Source: Burkholderia cepacia (GTDB taxonomy: Bacteria; Pseudomonadota; Gammaproteobacteria; Burkholderiales; Burkholderiaceae). Taken from it: 64,000 bases of DNA. The notes beneath the pieces were generated by a model. It ran no database searches. It was not told the DNA's origin and saw nothing but the letters and a program-made list of their open reading frames with translations. The stretch is from positions 62,001 to 126,000 of the forward strand of contig NZ_CP013444.1 of the NCBI RefSeq assembly GCF_001718835.1, given 5' to 3'. A program made the translations under genes and the position numbers. Shown here piece by piece: positions 1 to 9,388 of this stretch; the stretch's first letter is position 1; each line of letters starts with the position of its first letter.

Positions 1-2081
1 ACACGCCGACGCCGGAGCGCCGGCCGCCGGATCGCCGGCCGCCGGATCGCCGGCAACCCGCGCGCCCGGCCGCCGCCATCGACGCGCCGCCGGCCGACGG
101 TCGCCGGCAGCATGACGCCTCCACCGTCGACGAACTGAACGACTGGCTCAGGCACTACGCCCGCACGCGGATCGATTCGCGCACCATCGACGAGCGACGC
201 ACCATTCCGCCGCACGTCGTGCTCGATTTCGGCAACCGGGGCCTGCTCGGCATGCCGATCGACCGTTCGTACGGCGGCCTTGGCTTCACGCATCGCGACA
301 CGTTGCGCGTGATCTCGCAACTGGCCGCGATCGATTCGACGCTGGCTTTTTTCGTCGCCCTGAACAATACGCTCGGCATCGTGCCGATCATGCGGCACGC
401 GCAGCCCGCGTTGCGCGACGAACTGCTGCCGAGCCTCGCGAGCGGCCGGATGCTCGCCGCATTCGCGATCACGGAGCCGGCCGCGGGCTCGCACGTGCGT
501 GCGATCGCCTCCCGCGCACAGCGCACCGCGTCCGGCGACTGGCTGGTCAGCGGCACCAAGCGCTGGAGCGGCTCGTCCGCGTGGGCGGGGATCATCAACG
601 TGTTCGCGAAGCAGGCCGACGGCACGGGAATGGTCGGCCTGGCGGTGCGCCCCGGCACGCCGGGCGTGCGGATCGGCGCCGAGGAGCTGACGATGGGCGT
701 GCGCGGCATGATCCAGAATTCGCTGCATCTGGATCGGGCGCGGATCGGCGACGCATGCCGGCTCGGCGACATCGGCCAGGGCATGTCCGTGGCGCAGCAC
801 GCCATGAACATCGCGCGCCTCGGCATCGCCGCCGTCAGCGTGGGCGGAATGAAGCGCTGTGCGCAGCTGATGCATCGCTACGGGGCGCGGCGCGAGGTCG
901 CCACCGGCCTTCTGCTGGACAATCCGCTGAGCCGCCTGCGCCTGGGCGAGCTGCGCGACCGCATCGACGGGCTCGACGCGCTGGTCGAGCATCTGGCCAC
1001 CGAGCTGGACCTCGGCGTCACGTTGCCCGAGGACTGCCTGCTGATCGCGAAGATTCTCGGCTCCGAGCTGCTGTCGCAATCCGCCGACGAGCTGATGCAG
1101 TTCCTCGGCGGCCGCGGTTACATCGAGACCAACTTCGCGCCGCAGATCTTCCGCGACGCGCGCCTGACCCGCATCTTCGAGGGGCCGACCGAGACGCTGC
1201 TGGTTCACCTCGGCAGCCGTCTGCTGAACGGAAGCGACGAGCTTCCGCGCTATCTGGAAAGTGCGCTGGGCGCCGGCGTGCTGGCCACGGAGCTGCGCGA
1301 GCTTGGCGCCCGGCTGTCGCAGGACGGGCTCGCCAATGCGGCGAAACTCGGCGGTGCCGCGCATGCCGCCGTCTGGGTCAATTACTGGCTCGGCACGGTC
1401 GCGCAATGGGGATTGCTGCTCGCGGTGACCGAACGTGGGGCTGCGCAGCAGCGCATCGGTGACGGCGCGCTGCGCTGGGCGCAGCGCCGGTACGAACTCG
1501 CGATCGAGGCGGCGCAGCGGCAGGTCGGCCTGCGATCCGCACTGACCACGTCGGCGCAATTGAACGACTGGGCAGCGCGGATCGGGCTCGAGATCGGCGC
1601 GATCGAGCAAACGGTCCCGGGTGCAAGCCAGCTCGTCGATCCGTTGCTGGACGCCGAGGCCGGTGCGCGTTCGGTTTCCCGCGAGCCCGACGAGCCCGCC
1701 GGCGAAGACGTCGGTTCGGTGGCGGACCTGATCGCGCCCGAGCCGGCGAGCCGGATCGATCGCGAGCGGGTCGCTTCCGTCGAACAATGGCTCATCGCGT
1801 GGCTGGGCGAGCGCCTCAAGCACCGCAAGCTTCGCTTGACGCGCGAGTCGACGTTCGCCGAGATCGGCTTCGACTCGATCCTCGCCGTCGAAATGACGAT
1901 CGTATTGAGCGACGCGTTCAGCGTGAGCGTCGATCCGTCCGCGGTCTGGGACTACCCGTCCATTCGCGCGCTGGCCGCCCATCTCGCGCCCCGTACTCGC
2001 GGCGCCGCGCCGGCGGCGGTCGTGGCGCACGCCGATTCGGACGCGCCCTCGCCCATTGCAGCCCAACCTTCGATCCTGTGA
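1..2081 (+). CDS. Acyl-CoA dehydrogenase / acyl carrier protein fusion (5' end outside window)
   Basis: The reading frame is open from the left edge, so the gene starts upstream and only its C-terminal part is visible. A Pro/Arg-rich linker made by a 15-bp tandem repeat (about positions 22-51) leads into an acyl-CoA dehydrogenase domain (roughly 120-1600). The flavin-site motif AITEPAAGS lies near 465-490 and the FEGPTE motif near 1180, where the family's catalytic-loop YEGT lies. A phosphopantetheine carrier domain follows at the C-terminus, with attachment serine in GFDSILAVE near 1870. Dehydrogenase-ACP fusions of this kind normally sit behind a fatty-acyl-AMP ligase domain and desaturate a carrier-bound acyl chain in lipopeptide or polyketide assembly. 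The missing N-terminus may be that ligase (inference). The methyltransferase starts 11 nt downstream. The product is not identified. Confidence 0.8.
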   Translation, partial: TPTPERRPPDRRPPDRRQPARPAAAIDAPPADGRRQHDASTVDELNDWLRHYARTRIDSRTIDERRTIPPHVVLDFGNRGLLGMPIDRSYGGLGFTHRDTLRVISQLAAIDSTLAFFVALNNTLGIVPIMRHAQPALRDELLPSLASGRMLAAFAITEPAAGSHVRAIASRAQRTASGDWLVSGTKRWSGSSAWAGIINVFAKQADGTGMVGLAVRPGTPGVRIGAEELTMGVRGMIQNSLHLDRARIGDACRLGDIGQGMSVAQHAMNIARLGIAAVSVGGMKRCAQLMHRYGARREVATGLLLDNPLSRLRLGELRDRIDGLDALVEHLATELDLGVTLPEDCLLIAKILGSELLSQSADELMQFLGGRGYIETNFAPQIFRDARLTRIFEGPTETLLVHLGSRLLNGSDELPRYLESALGAGVLATELRELGARLSQDGLANAAKLGGAAHAAVWVNYWLGTVAQWGLLLAVTERGAAQQRIGDGALRWAQRRYELAIEAAQRQVGLRSALTTSAQLNDWAARIGLEIGAIEQTVPGASQLVDPLLDAEAGARSVSREPDEPAGEDVGSVADLIAPEPASRIDRERVASVEQWLIAWLGERLKHRKLRLTRESTFAEIGFDSILAVEMTIVLSDAFSVSVDPSAVWDYPSIRALAAHLAPRTRGAAPAAVVAHADSDAPSPIAAQPSIL

Positions 2082-2092
2082 GACCGTCCAAC

Positions 2093-4234
2093 ATGCACGC
2101 CCGATACGCCCGATACGACCTTGGTGATTCCACCACCGCGCTGGCCCGGCAGCTCGAACACTATCTCGACGCCTATCCCGACGAAACGCGCACGTTGCTC
2201 GGCCTGCCGGCCGGCGCCGCGATCGGCGTCGAGGTGCTCGACGAGGAACTGCCCGTCAGGCTCGAACAACACACGCATGCGGCCACGCTGCGCATCGGCC
2301 GGCACGACGCACAGCGCGTGATGGCCTATACGCGCAGTTGCAACTGGGCCAACGGCATCGTGCTGGTGCCGACGCTGGCGCGCCTGGTGTTTGCCGGCGC
2401 GTTCGACGGCCTGCGGGCCGGAGCGCCCCGCGCGATGCGCGCGTTCGCGGCATCCCGCCAGCCCGACCCGACCCGTAACCTCGGGATTCTGTGGGGCGCC
2501 TTCAACCTGCTGAGCCTGGCCGGCTGGCTGACCCTCGATCGCGGCGACGAAGACGCCGAATATGCGCTCACTCCCGCCGGCGAATATGTCGTCGCGTGCG
2601 TCGAGCACGCCCGGCCGCTGTTCGAGCAACTGGCGGATGCAACGTCGGTGCTCCAGCATCTGCACGCACTGTGTCATCGAACGCGCGTGGCGGCCGAAGA
2701 CAGCCTGCTGTATGCGCGGCTCGCGCGGGCCTGCGTGGCGGGCTGGCCGGAGCTTGCGCCCGCGGCCACCGACCTGGAGCGCCAGGCGAACGGACAGCTG
2801 CGCACGGCGATGGACGGCCTGCTGCTGGGCCCGACCTGGGTCGCGCTCGACATGCCGGTGTTCGACAGGCAGCCGGATGGCCAGTACGCGCAGTCGGCGC
2901 CCGGCATCCTCGGCAAGCTCGTCGAGCAGCCCGGCGGGGTCGCGGTGGGCGCCTGGACACAGGCGGACCCTGTCGTCCTGGACGCGGCATGGGCGCTGAT
3001 GGGCAAGTTCGGCATGGTGGAAATCGACCAGGGAAAGGTGCGCCTCACCGAGTCGGGCCGGATCCACCGCCCGATCGCCGCGCCTTATGCGGGGCTGCCC
3101 GCGTCGTATCTGCGTTCGTATGCGCTGCTCGACGAGCTCCTGTTCGGCAACCCCGATCCGCTCGATATCGACAGCGACGGCCACATCGATCGCGTGATGA
3201 ACGTGTATGCGTCGAGCGGCGCCGGGTCGGGGCCGGCGTCGCAGGAAATCACGACGAAGATCCTGCGCGAGCTGTTCGACGACACGCCGCTGGATCGCCA
3301 GCCGGCCGGCATCGCCGACATGGGCTGCGGCGACGGCAGCGCGGTGAAGCGCCTGGCGGAATACGTCATTACGTCGACGCGACGCGGCCGGCACCTCGCG
3401 GACTATCCGCTGCTCGTGATCGGCGCCGACTACAACGCATCCGCGCGCGGCCGCGCCGCCGCGACGCTATCCGCGCTGAAGGACATCCCCGGCGTGCAGG
3501 TACGCGTGATCGCCGCCGACATCTCCCAGCCCGACCGCTACGACGAAGCCGTGGCCGACAGCGGCCTGACCGTCACGCAGCCGGACGGCAGCGTGCGCCC
3601 GGCGCGGCTGAGCGACCTGCTGCACACCTTCATGTTCCTGGTCCACAACCGCCGGCTGGGCATCCGGCGCAAGGACGCCGCCGAAGCGATCCTCGAGCGC
3701 CATCTCCGCCTCGTCGATCGATCCAGCCTGCGCGCGGTTGTCGACCAGTACTATCCGGGCCGCCTGACGGTATCGGACCAGGCCGAATACCCGGTTGCGC
3801 TCGACGACATCAAGCGCGCGTTCAAGGTCGCGTACAGCGACGCGGAAGGGCTCGTTCCCGGTTACGTGGCGGCTGCGGATCTGATCGATTTCCTGACCCG
3901 CTGGAAGCCCCACGCGAAGCATGGCTTTCTCATCGTGGAAGGACATAGCCCGTGGGCGGAGAATCTCTGCGCGAACACGCAGGGCGGACCGGAAGGGTGG
4001 TTGCGCACCGAGCAGCTTCCGTCGGTGTTCAACTGGGGCATGCATTTCGTGTCGCGCCAGTTCATGGCGCCGTTCAACGAATTCACGCTCGCGCTGACCC
4101 TGGCCGGCCTGCGCCCCGACGGCCCGATTTACGGGCGGATTCATCCGGAAGGGTTCCCGGGGCTGGACCTGCTGAGCGATTACCGCTTTTTCAGTATTGC
4201 AAACTACGTTGCCGATATCGGGATGAATCGCTAG
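2093..4234 (+). CDS. SAM-dependent methyltransferase, large, biosynthetic
   Basis: The protein has 713 residues. The start ATG at 2093 lies 11 nt after the stop of the acyl-carrier gene, so the two are probably cotranscribed. The N-terminal half holds two winged-helix-like stretches (around RNLGILWGAFNLL and LDAAWALMGKFGMVEI) as in small-molecule O-methyltransferases, which use such domains for dimerisation. The SAM-binding motif I, ADMGCGDGS, is near residue 407. The substrate is probably the acyl-derived product of the neighbouring enzyme, but nothing in the sequence identifies it. It is longer than a typical 350-residue O-methyltransferase, so the N-terminal region may have another role. 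Confidence 0.7.
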   Translation: MHARYARYDLGDSTTALARQLEHYLDAYPDETRTLLGLPAGAAIGVEVLDEELPVRLEQHTHAATLRIGRHDAQRVMAYTRSCNWANGIVLVPTLARLVFAGAFDGLRAGAPRAMRAFAASRQPDPTRNLGILWGAFNLLSLAGWLTLDRGDEDAEYALTPAGEYVVACVEHARPLFEQLADATSVLQHLHALCHRTRVAAEDSLLYARLARACVAGWPELAPAATDLERQANGQLRTAMDGLLLGPTWVALDMPVFDRQPDGQYAQSAPGILGKLVEQPGGVAVGAWTQADPVVLDAAWALMGKFGMVEIDQGKVRLTESGRIHRPIAAPYAGLPASYLRSYALLDELLFGNPDPLDIDSDGHIDRVMNVYASSGAGSGPASQEITTKILRELFDDTPLDRQPAGIADMGCGDGSAVKRLAEYVITSTRRGRHLADYPLLVIGADYNASARGRAAATLSALKDIPGVQVRVIAADISQPDRYDEAVADSGLTVTQPDGSVRPARLSDLLHTFMFLVHNRRLGIRRKDAAEAILERHLRLVDRSSLRAVVDQYYPGRLTVSDQAEYPVALDDIKRAFKVAYSDAEGLVPGYVAAADLIDFLTRWKPHAKHGFLIVEGHSPWAENLCANTQGGPEGWLRTEQLPSVFNWGMHFVSRQFMAPFNEFTLALTLAGLRPDGPIYGRIHPEGFPGLDLLSDYRFFSIANYVADIGMNR

Positions 4235-4352
4235 GCGGGCCTGCGCGCCCGGTCGCGGCCGGTGTTGCCGATGCCACCGTGATTCGGTGGCGGACGCGCG
4301 CCGGCGCACCGGCGCGGATCGATCTGCCGGAGCCGGATGAAGCCAGGTCCGG

Positions 4353-4988
4353 CTAGTTTCCCGCGTTGCGCCGATACAGGCTCAGCGCCACGGCCAACCC
4401 CGCCAGCATGCCGGCGCAGCCGCGATTGAGCCATTGCAATGCACGCCCGGACAGCGCTTTCATCGCATGGTGACCGCCGATCGCGTACACGCACATCAGT
4501 GCGATGTCGATCAGTGCGGTCGTGATCGCAAGCGTGACGTACTGCGGCGCGACAGCCGCACGCGCATGAATGAACTGCGGCAGAAAGGCGGAGAAGAACA
4601 GCAGGCCTTTGGGATTGGACAGCGCGACCAGCAGCGAACGCCTGAAGGCGGACCAGCCGTCATGTGCCGCGACCGTCTCCGTGTTTTCGGGGCGAGCGAG
4701 CGTCGCAGGCGCGCGCCAGAGCGCCCATGCGAGATACAGCAGATAGGCGGCGCCGATCCATTTCACCGCGGCGAACAACTGCTCCGATGCCTGCAGGATT
4801 GCGCCGAGCCCGCAGCCCACGGCGCCGATCAGGATCAGATCGGACAAGGCGGCGCCGGCGATGCCATAGGCCGCGACGCGCAGGCCGCGCGTCGCGCCGT
4901 TGTTCAGCGCCAGCAGCATCGTGGGGCCGGGCGTGATGGTGACGGCCGAGACCGTGACCGCGTACAGCAGAAGTGTCGTTGAATCCAC
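4353..4988 (-). CDS. LysE/RhtB family amino-acid exporter
   Basis: This is a 211-residue integral inner-membrane protein with the family's N-terminal signature ITPGPTMLLALNNG and about six hydrophobic segments. The second conserved block, NPKGLLFF, is near residue 130. Family members export amino acids or derivatives by proton antiport; the substrate cannot be read from sequence. Translation appears to begin at a GTG (4988), with CGGAG about 8 nt upstream. It converges on the methyltransferase gene. Confidence 0.85.
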   Translation of the reverse strand: MDSTTLLLYAVTVSAVTITPGPTMLLALNNGATRGLRVAAYGIAGAALSDLILIGAVGCGLGAILQASEQLFAAVKWIGAAYLLYLAWALWRAPATLARPENTETVAAHDGWSAFRRSLLVALSNPKGLLFFSAFLPQFIHARAAVAPQYVTLAITTALIDIALMCVYAIGGHHAMKALSGRALQWLNRGCAGMLAGLAVALSLYRRNAGN

Positions 4989-5059
4989 GTTTCGGCTCCG
5001 GAGTGGATGGATAAACGTCGATCTGCGCGGCCCGCTATCCCGGCGGCGCCGTCAGTCCG

Positions 5060-6448
5060 TCACTTCTTTTCCGGCAGGAACCAGTTCATCACGAGCGCGC
5101 AGATGCCGCCCGTCGCCACGCCCGATTCCAGCACGTTCTTCAGCGCGTGCGGCAGGCTGTTGAGGATGTCCGGCACCTGCGACACGCCGAGGCCGAGCGC
5201 GAGCGACACCGCGATGATCAGCAGGGCGCGACGATCGAGCTGGACGCCCGCGAGGATGTTGATGCCCGATGCGGCCACCGCGCCGAACATCACCATCGCC
5301 GCGCCGCCGAGCACGGGCTCCGGCACGGCCTGCAGCACGCCGGCGACGACCGGGAAAAGGCCGAGCACCACGAGCATCCCCGCGATCCAGATGCCGACGT
5401 AGCGGCTGGCGACGCCGGTGATCTGGATCACGCCGTTGTTCTGGGCAAACACCGAGCTCGGGAACGTGTTGAACACGCCGGCCAGCAGCGAGTTCGCGCC
5501 GTTGACGAGCACGCCGCCCTTGATCCGTTGCATCCACACTGGGCCTTCGACCGGCTCGTTCGAGATCTTGCTGGTGGCCGTGACGTCGCCGATCGCTTCG
5601 AGCGACGTGACGAGGTAGATGATCAGCATCGGCACGAACAGCGACCACGAGAAGCCGATGCCGAAGTGCAGCGGCGTCGGAACCTGGAACAGCGCGGCCT
5701 GGTGCATGCCGGTGAAGTCGAGGCGGCCGAGGAACGCGGCCGCGAGATAACCGATGACGAGCGCGATGACGAGCGCGGTGCTGCGCACCCACACGATCGG
5801 CACGCGGTTCAGCAGGATGATCGTGCCGAGCACGAGGCCCGACAGCGTCAGGTTCTCCGCGCTCGCGAACGTGCCGTTGGCCATCGCGCCGAAGCCGCCG
5901 CCCATGCTGATGAGGCCGACCTTGATCAGCGTGAGGCCGATCAGCAGCACGACGATGCCGGTGACGAGCGGCGTGATCAGGCGCTTCACGAACGGCAGGA
6001 TGCGCGACACGCCCATTTCGACGAACGACCCGGCAATCACGACGCCGAAGATCGCGGCCATCACGGTTTCGACCGGTGTGCCTTGCTTGACCATCAAGCT
6101 GCCGCCGGCGATCAGCGGGCCGACGAAGTTGAAGCTCGTGCCCTGGACGATCAGCAGGCCGGCGCCCAGCGGGCCGAAGCGCTTGCACTGGACGAAGGTG
6201 GCGATTCCGGAAATCACCAGCGACATCGACACGATGAGGGTCGTATCGCGGCTGGACACGCCGAGCGCCTGGCAGATCAGCAGGCCGGGCGTGACGATCG
6301 GCACGATGATCGCCAGCAGGTGCTGCAGCGCGGCGACGAAGGCGACCATCGGCGCCGGCCGGTCGTTCGGGCCGTAGACGAGGTCGCGGGCCGAATCTGC
6401 GGCGTCGGCGCCATGGGCGGCGGGTTGGGCGGGGGAGGCGGGTTGCAT
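5060..6448 (-). CDS. NCS2-family nucleobase/urate permease
   Basis: The 462-residue protein has about 12-14 transmembrane segments. It is a member of the nucleobase:cation symporter-2 family (UraA/XanQ/UacT type). Diagnostic blocks are LQHLLAIIVPIVTPGLLIC near the N-terminus and QGTSFNFVGPLIAGG near residue 105. Similarity is highest in feel to xanthine/uric acid permeases, so uptake of a purine such as urate is most likely. A truncated PucR-like purine-type regulator remnant elsewhere in the window (56356) is not linked to it. The gene stands alone, with a LysR remnant upstream in the same orientation. Confidence 0.88.
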   Translation of the reverse strand: MQPASPAQPAAHGADAADSARDLVYGPNDRPAPMVAFVAALQHLLAIIVPIVTPGLLICQALGVSSRDTTLIVSMSLVISGIATFVQCKRFGPLGAGLLIVQGTSFNFVGPLIAGGSLMVKQGTPVETVMAAIFGVVIAGSFVEMGVSRILPFVKRLITPLVTGIVVLLIGLTLIKVGLISMGGGFGAMANGTFASAENLTLSGLVLGTIILLNRVPIVWVRSTALVIALVIGYLAAAFLGRLDFTGMHQAALFQVPTPLHFGIGFSWSLFVPMLIIYLVTSLEAIGDVTATSKISNEPVEGPVWMQRIKGGVLVNGANSLLAGVFNTFPSSVFAQNNGVIQITGVASRYVGIWIAGMLVVLGLFPVVAGVLQAVPEPVLGGAAMVMFGAVAASGINILAGVQLDRRALLIIAVSLALGLGVSQVPDILNSLPHALKNVLESGVATGGICALVMNWFLPEKK

Positions 6449-6577
6449 GGCGGAGCGGCCGGTCGGGATGGAAAGTGCAGGATTTTAACGGGAAGGCCCG
6501 CCGCCCTCCCGGAACGGCCGCCGGACGTCAGTGCGCGCCGGCCGCGCCCGGATGACGCGAGCGGGCGGCGAGCGCCG

Positions 6578-7376
6578 TCACGCGGGCGGCGAATGGGGCG
6601 TCAGCGCGTCGAAGAATGCGACCGCATGGTCGATGAACGTCCGCACCTTGGCGGGCAGCAGCGTGCGCGAGCTGTACGCGAGACGCAACTCGGTCGCGGC
6701 GTCGACGATCCTGAACGAATCGAGCACGCGGACGAGCCGGCCGGACGCCAGATCGTCCTGGACCAGCGGGCTCGGCAGCAGGCCGAGGCCGAAGCCCTGC
6801 AGCACCATGCCGAGATTGAAGACGGCGTTGTTCGACGCGATTTCGTAGCGAAACGGCACGGCCACGTCGTCATCGCCGACGCGGAACGTCAGCTCGGCCT
6901 TGCGGATCGACGGCGAGATCGCGACGAACACGTGCGCATCGAGGTCGGCAGGATTCTGCGGCGACGCGTGCTGTTTCAGATAGTCGGGGGATGCGACGAG
7001 CGTAAACGGAATGCGCTCGACGAGCCGCGTGACGACCGTGTCGGACGTCAGCATGAACGGCAGCAGCAGGCCCACGTCGAAGCCTTCCGCGACGAGATCG
7101 ACCGGGCGCTCGGCCAGCGTCACGTCGATGTCGATCTTCGGGTGCTTGCGCTTGAAGCTCGCGAGCAGCGGCGTGATGCGGCTCGTCGCGGCCGTGGCGT
7201 GCGCGATCACGCGCAGCACGCCGGTCGGCTCGCGCGCCAGCATCGATGCGCCTTCCTCGAGCGCGTCGAGATCGGCGAGCACGCGCATGCACCCTTCGTA
7301 GAACTGTTCGGCGGCTTCCGTCAGCGAGATCTGGCGTGTCGTGCGATTGAACAGCCGGATGACGACGCCGAATCAC
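6578..7376 (-). pseudogene. LysR-family regulator, N-terminus lost
   Basis: The substrate-binding domain and the end of the DNA-binding domain are present (LFNRTTRQISLTEA just upstream of the first ATG at 7288). The helix-turn-helix proper is missing. In frame, coding runs back only to about 7372, where a TGA (7373-7375) appears, immediately beside the stop codon of nuoB2 (7377-7379). In intact relatives LFNRTTR is preceded by about 40 residues of winged helix. The gene was therefore beheaded when the nuoB2 segment arrived or when intervening DNA was deleted. An internal ATG at 7288 could give a 236-residue protein, but it could not bind DNA as a LysR protein does. Confidence 0.85.
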
Positions 7377-7880
7377 TCACCGCCGCTCAAATACGCGCGG
7401 CTGGCTGTGGGTGCTGTGTTCCATGATCTTGCGTTGCAGCTGCATCAATCCATAGATCAATGCCTCGGCAGTCGGCGGGCAGCCCGGAACGTAGACGTCC
7501 ACCGGCACGATCCGGTCGCAGCCGCGCACCACCGAGTAGCTGTAGTGATAGTAGCCCCCACCGTTGGCGCACGATCCCATCGACACGACGTATCGCGGTT
7601 CGGCCATTTGATCGTAGACCTTGCGCATGGCCGGAGCCATCTTGTTGGTCAATGTGCCGGAAACGATCATCAGGTCGCATTGCCGCGGTGATGCGCGAGG
7701 GATCATGCCAAAGCGATCCATGTCATATCGGGCCCCCGCCGCATGCATCATTTCGACCGCGCAGCATGCGAGACCGAACGTCATGTACCAAAGGCTGTTC
7801 GTCCGCGCGGCCGCCAGGACGGCCTCGAGCGAGGTCACGACGAAGCCGTCTTTCTCCAGCGTGAATGGTTGATCGATCAT
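7377..7880 (-). CDS. nuoB2: NADH-quinone oxidoreductase subunit B, second copy (orphan NuoB2)
   Basis: The 167-residue protein matches the complex I subunit that carries the N2 [4Fe-4S] cluster. All four ligand cysteines are present: adjacent pair in LACCAVEMM, one in GSCANGG and one in [10 protein letters not shown]. There is no other nuo gene nearby, so it cannot be part of a complete second complex I here. Burkholderia genomes are known to carry such an orphan NuoB2. The start at 7880 overlaps the stop of the upstream gene in an ATGA arrangement, so translation is probably coupled. Its role is unknown; it might replace NuoB under some condition or serve another redox complex (inference). 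Confidence 0.88.
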   Translation of the reverse strand: MIDQPFTLEKDGFVVTSLEAVLAAARTNSLWYMTFGLACCAVEMMHAAGARYDMDRFGMIPRASPRQCDLMIVSGTLTNKMAPAMRKVYDQMAEPRYVVSMGSCANGGGYYHYSYSVVRGCDRIVPVDVYVPGCPPTAEALIYGLMQLQRKIMEHSTHSQPRVFERR

Positions 7881-8398
7881 GGCTGGAAAGTCGAGATCGG
7901 TTGCCCGCCATCGGTCGGAAACGTTTGATGTGCTTGCCAGTCGCCGTCCTTCCGAGTCAGCCGAACCGAGTTGAGGCCCAGTGGCGCGGGCGCGACCCCG
8001 CGCATGCGCGACCACAGTTCAACCCAGGCCGGCTCACAGGTGACGGTGATCACGTAGGGGTCATCCGGCCCGTTGGGGAACCAGGTGTGCAGCGATTCCT
8101 TCCAGATGCGCTGCTTCAGCGCAGTATCCGCGGAGGTTTTCGGGGCGGCGCCGATCGTTACGTATCCTCGGTCAGCCATGCTGAGGAAGGACAGGCTGAT
8201 CGTCTTCCCTTGGCGAATCTCCAGCGCCTTGCGCGTTCTCGAGTCGGTCATGAAACGAATCGTGAGATCCGTCCCGATCTCCAGAATCTCGACGACCCGG
8301 GAGTTGATCTGGCCGGACGCGTCGTTCGAAGACACAAAACAGAAGGTGCAGTTGCTGACGATTTCGTGCGCGTGTTGAAGGAGCTGACTTGTATTCAT
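7877..8398 (-). CDS. Pyridoxamine-phosphate-oxidase-fold protein (general stress protein 26 type)
   Basis: The protein has 173 residues and looks like the split-barrel flavin-binding family (pyridoxamine 5'-phosphate oxidase-like). Examples of the pattern are [21 protein letters not shown] at the N-terminus and [15 protein letters not shown], followed by the variable half. Family members bind FMN, F420 or haem and act as reductases or stress proteins. It is cotranscribed and translationally coupled with nuoB2 (4-nt overlap), an unusual partnership. The start at 8398 is the first ATG after the extended upstream frame; that frame's further upstream part is not conserved-looking. Confidence 0.75.
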   Translation of the reverse strand: MNTSQLLQHAHEIVSNCTFCFVSSNDASGQINSRVVEILEIGTDLTIRFMTDSRTRKALEIRQGKTISLSFLSMADRGYVTIGAAPKTSADTALKQRIWKESLHTWFPNGPDDPYVITVTCEPAWVELWSRMRGVAPAPLGLNSVRLTRKDGDWQAHQTFPTDGGQPISTFQP

Positions 8399-8474
8399 GA
8401 CGACGTCCGGCAGGGTTTCAGGAAGACCTTGAAAACCAACGAAACTTGACTCAGCGTCACGCTGGCGTATTACA

Positions 8475-8487
8475 TGCACTATGTGCA
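8475..8487. promoter_or_regulatory. Palindrome TGCAC-TAT-GTGCA upstream of the oxidase-nuoB2 operon
   Basis: Perfect 5-bp arms around three bases, 77 bp before the operon start. A GTATAC palindrome follows at 8491. Placement fits an operator for a GntR-type or similar regulator, but no regulator gene is adjacent. Confidence 0.35.
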
Positions 8488-8539
8488 ACTGTATACGTCG
8501 TGCATGTTTTTGGCAACATGCAGCTGGTCGAGGCTGGCG

Positions 8540-8645
8540 TCGGGCCGTCGAATACTCGCCGTCGACCGCCACGACCGCATTCACCCGGATGCCGTGGCGG
8601 GCCCAGGCCTGCGCGAACGAACACGTGAGCTTCGCGAGGCGGCGC
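8540..8645 (-). pseudogene. Possible remnant of a short-chain dehydrogenase
   Basis: One reverse frame reads SFAQAWARHGIRVNAVV near 8575-8625. It resembles the strand after the active site in short-chain dehydrogenases (HGIRVNAVAPG). No start, cofactor motif or catalytic YxxxK is present. It is at most a few dozen residues of a destroyed gene at the edge of the nuoB2 segment. Confidence 0.35.
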
Positions 8646-8657
8646 GCGGCTGACGCA

Positions 8658-9278
8658 TCACCGCAACTGCACGGCCGCGAGAAACAGCACCATGCTGCCG
8701 ATCGCGCCGTCCAGCACGCGCCACGCAACGGCCTTGCGGAACCACGGCGCGAGCAATCGCGCCCCGTAGCCGAGCCCGAGGAACCACACGACGCTGACCG
8801 ACATCGCGCCGATCGCGAACGCGAGCCGCGCGCCTTCCGGCTCACGCGCGCCGGCCGTGCCGATCAGCAGGAACGTGTCGAGATACACGTGCGGGTTGAG
8901 CCACGTGAACGCGAGTGTCATCAGCACGATCGCGAGCCCGCTCTGCGGCGGCGGGGCGACCGCATCGCCGCGCACGTCGAGCGTTTCGTGGCCCGGCTTG
9001 AACGCGCGGCGCAGCGCGTTGATGCCGAACCACGCGAGATAGGCGAGGCCCACATACAGCACCGCATGGACGAAGGTCGGATAGCGCTCGACGAGCGCCG
9101 ATGCGCCGCCGACGCCTGCGCCGATCAGGATCATGTCGGACAGTGCGCACAGCAGCACGATCTTGCCGACATGCGAGCGCATGATGCCCTGCCGCAGCAC
9201 GAAGGCGTTCTGCGCGCCGATGGTGACGATGAGCGACCCGCAGAGTGCGGCGCCGTGGGAAAAAGCGAGCCAGTTCAT
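8658..9278 (-). CDS. argO: LysE/ArgO-type basic amino acid exporter
   Basis: The 206-residue membrane protein has six predicted transmembrane helices. It carries the LysE/ArgO signature IGAQNAFVLRQGI near residue 20 and FTWLNPHVYLDTFLLIG near residue 125. It exports arginine or lysine. It is divergently placed against an ArgP/LysG-type regulator starting at 9389. This is the classic pairing in which the regulator senses basic amino acids and induces the exporter. Confidence 0.88.
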   Translation of the reverse strand: MNWLAFSHGAALCGSLIVTIGAQNAFVLRQGIMRSHVGKIVLLCALSDMILIGAGVGGASALVERYPTFVHAVLYVGLAYLAWFGINALRRAFKPGHETLDVRGDAVAPPPQSGLAIVLMTLAFTWLNPHVYLDTFLLIGTAGAREPEGARLAFAIGAMSVSVVWFLGLGYGARLLAPWFRKAVAWRVLDGAIGSMVLFLAAVQLR

Positions 9279-9388
9279 GATGGATGACAGCCGGAGAAGC
9301 AGTAGACGGATGAATCGGGTAGCGCTAGTCTGCGGTCAGCATGAAAATAAGAGAAGCTAAATCACCTAATGCAGATTAAGGAAATCTA

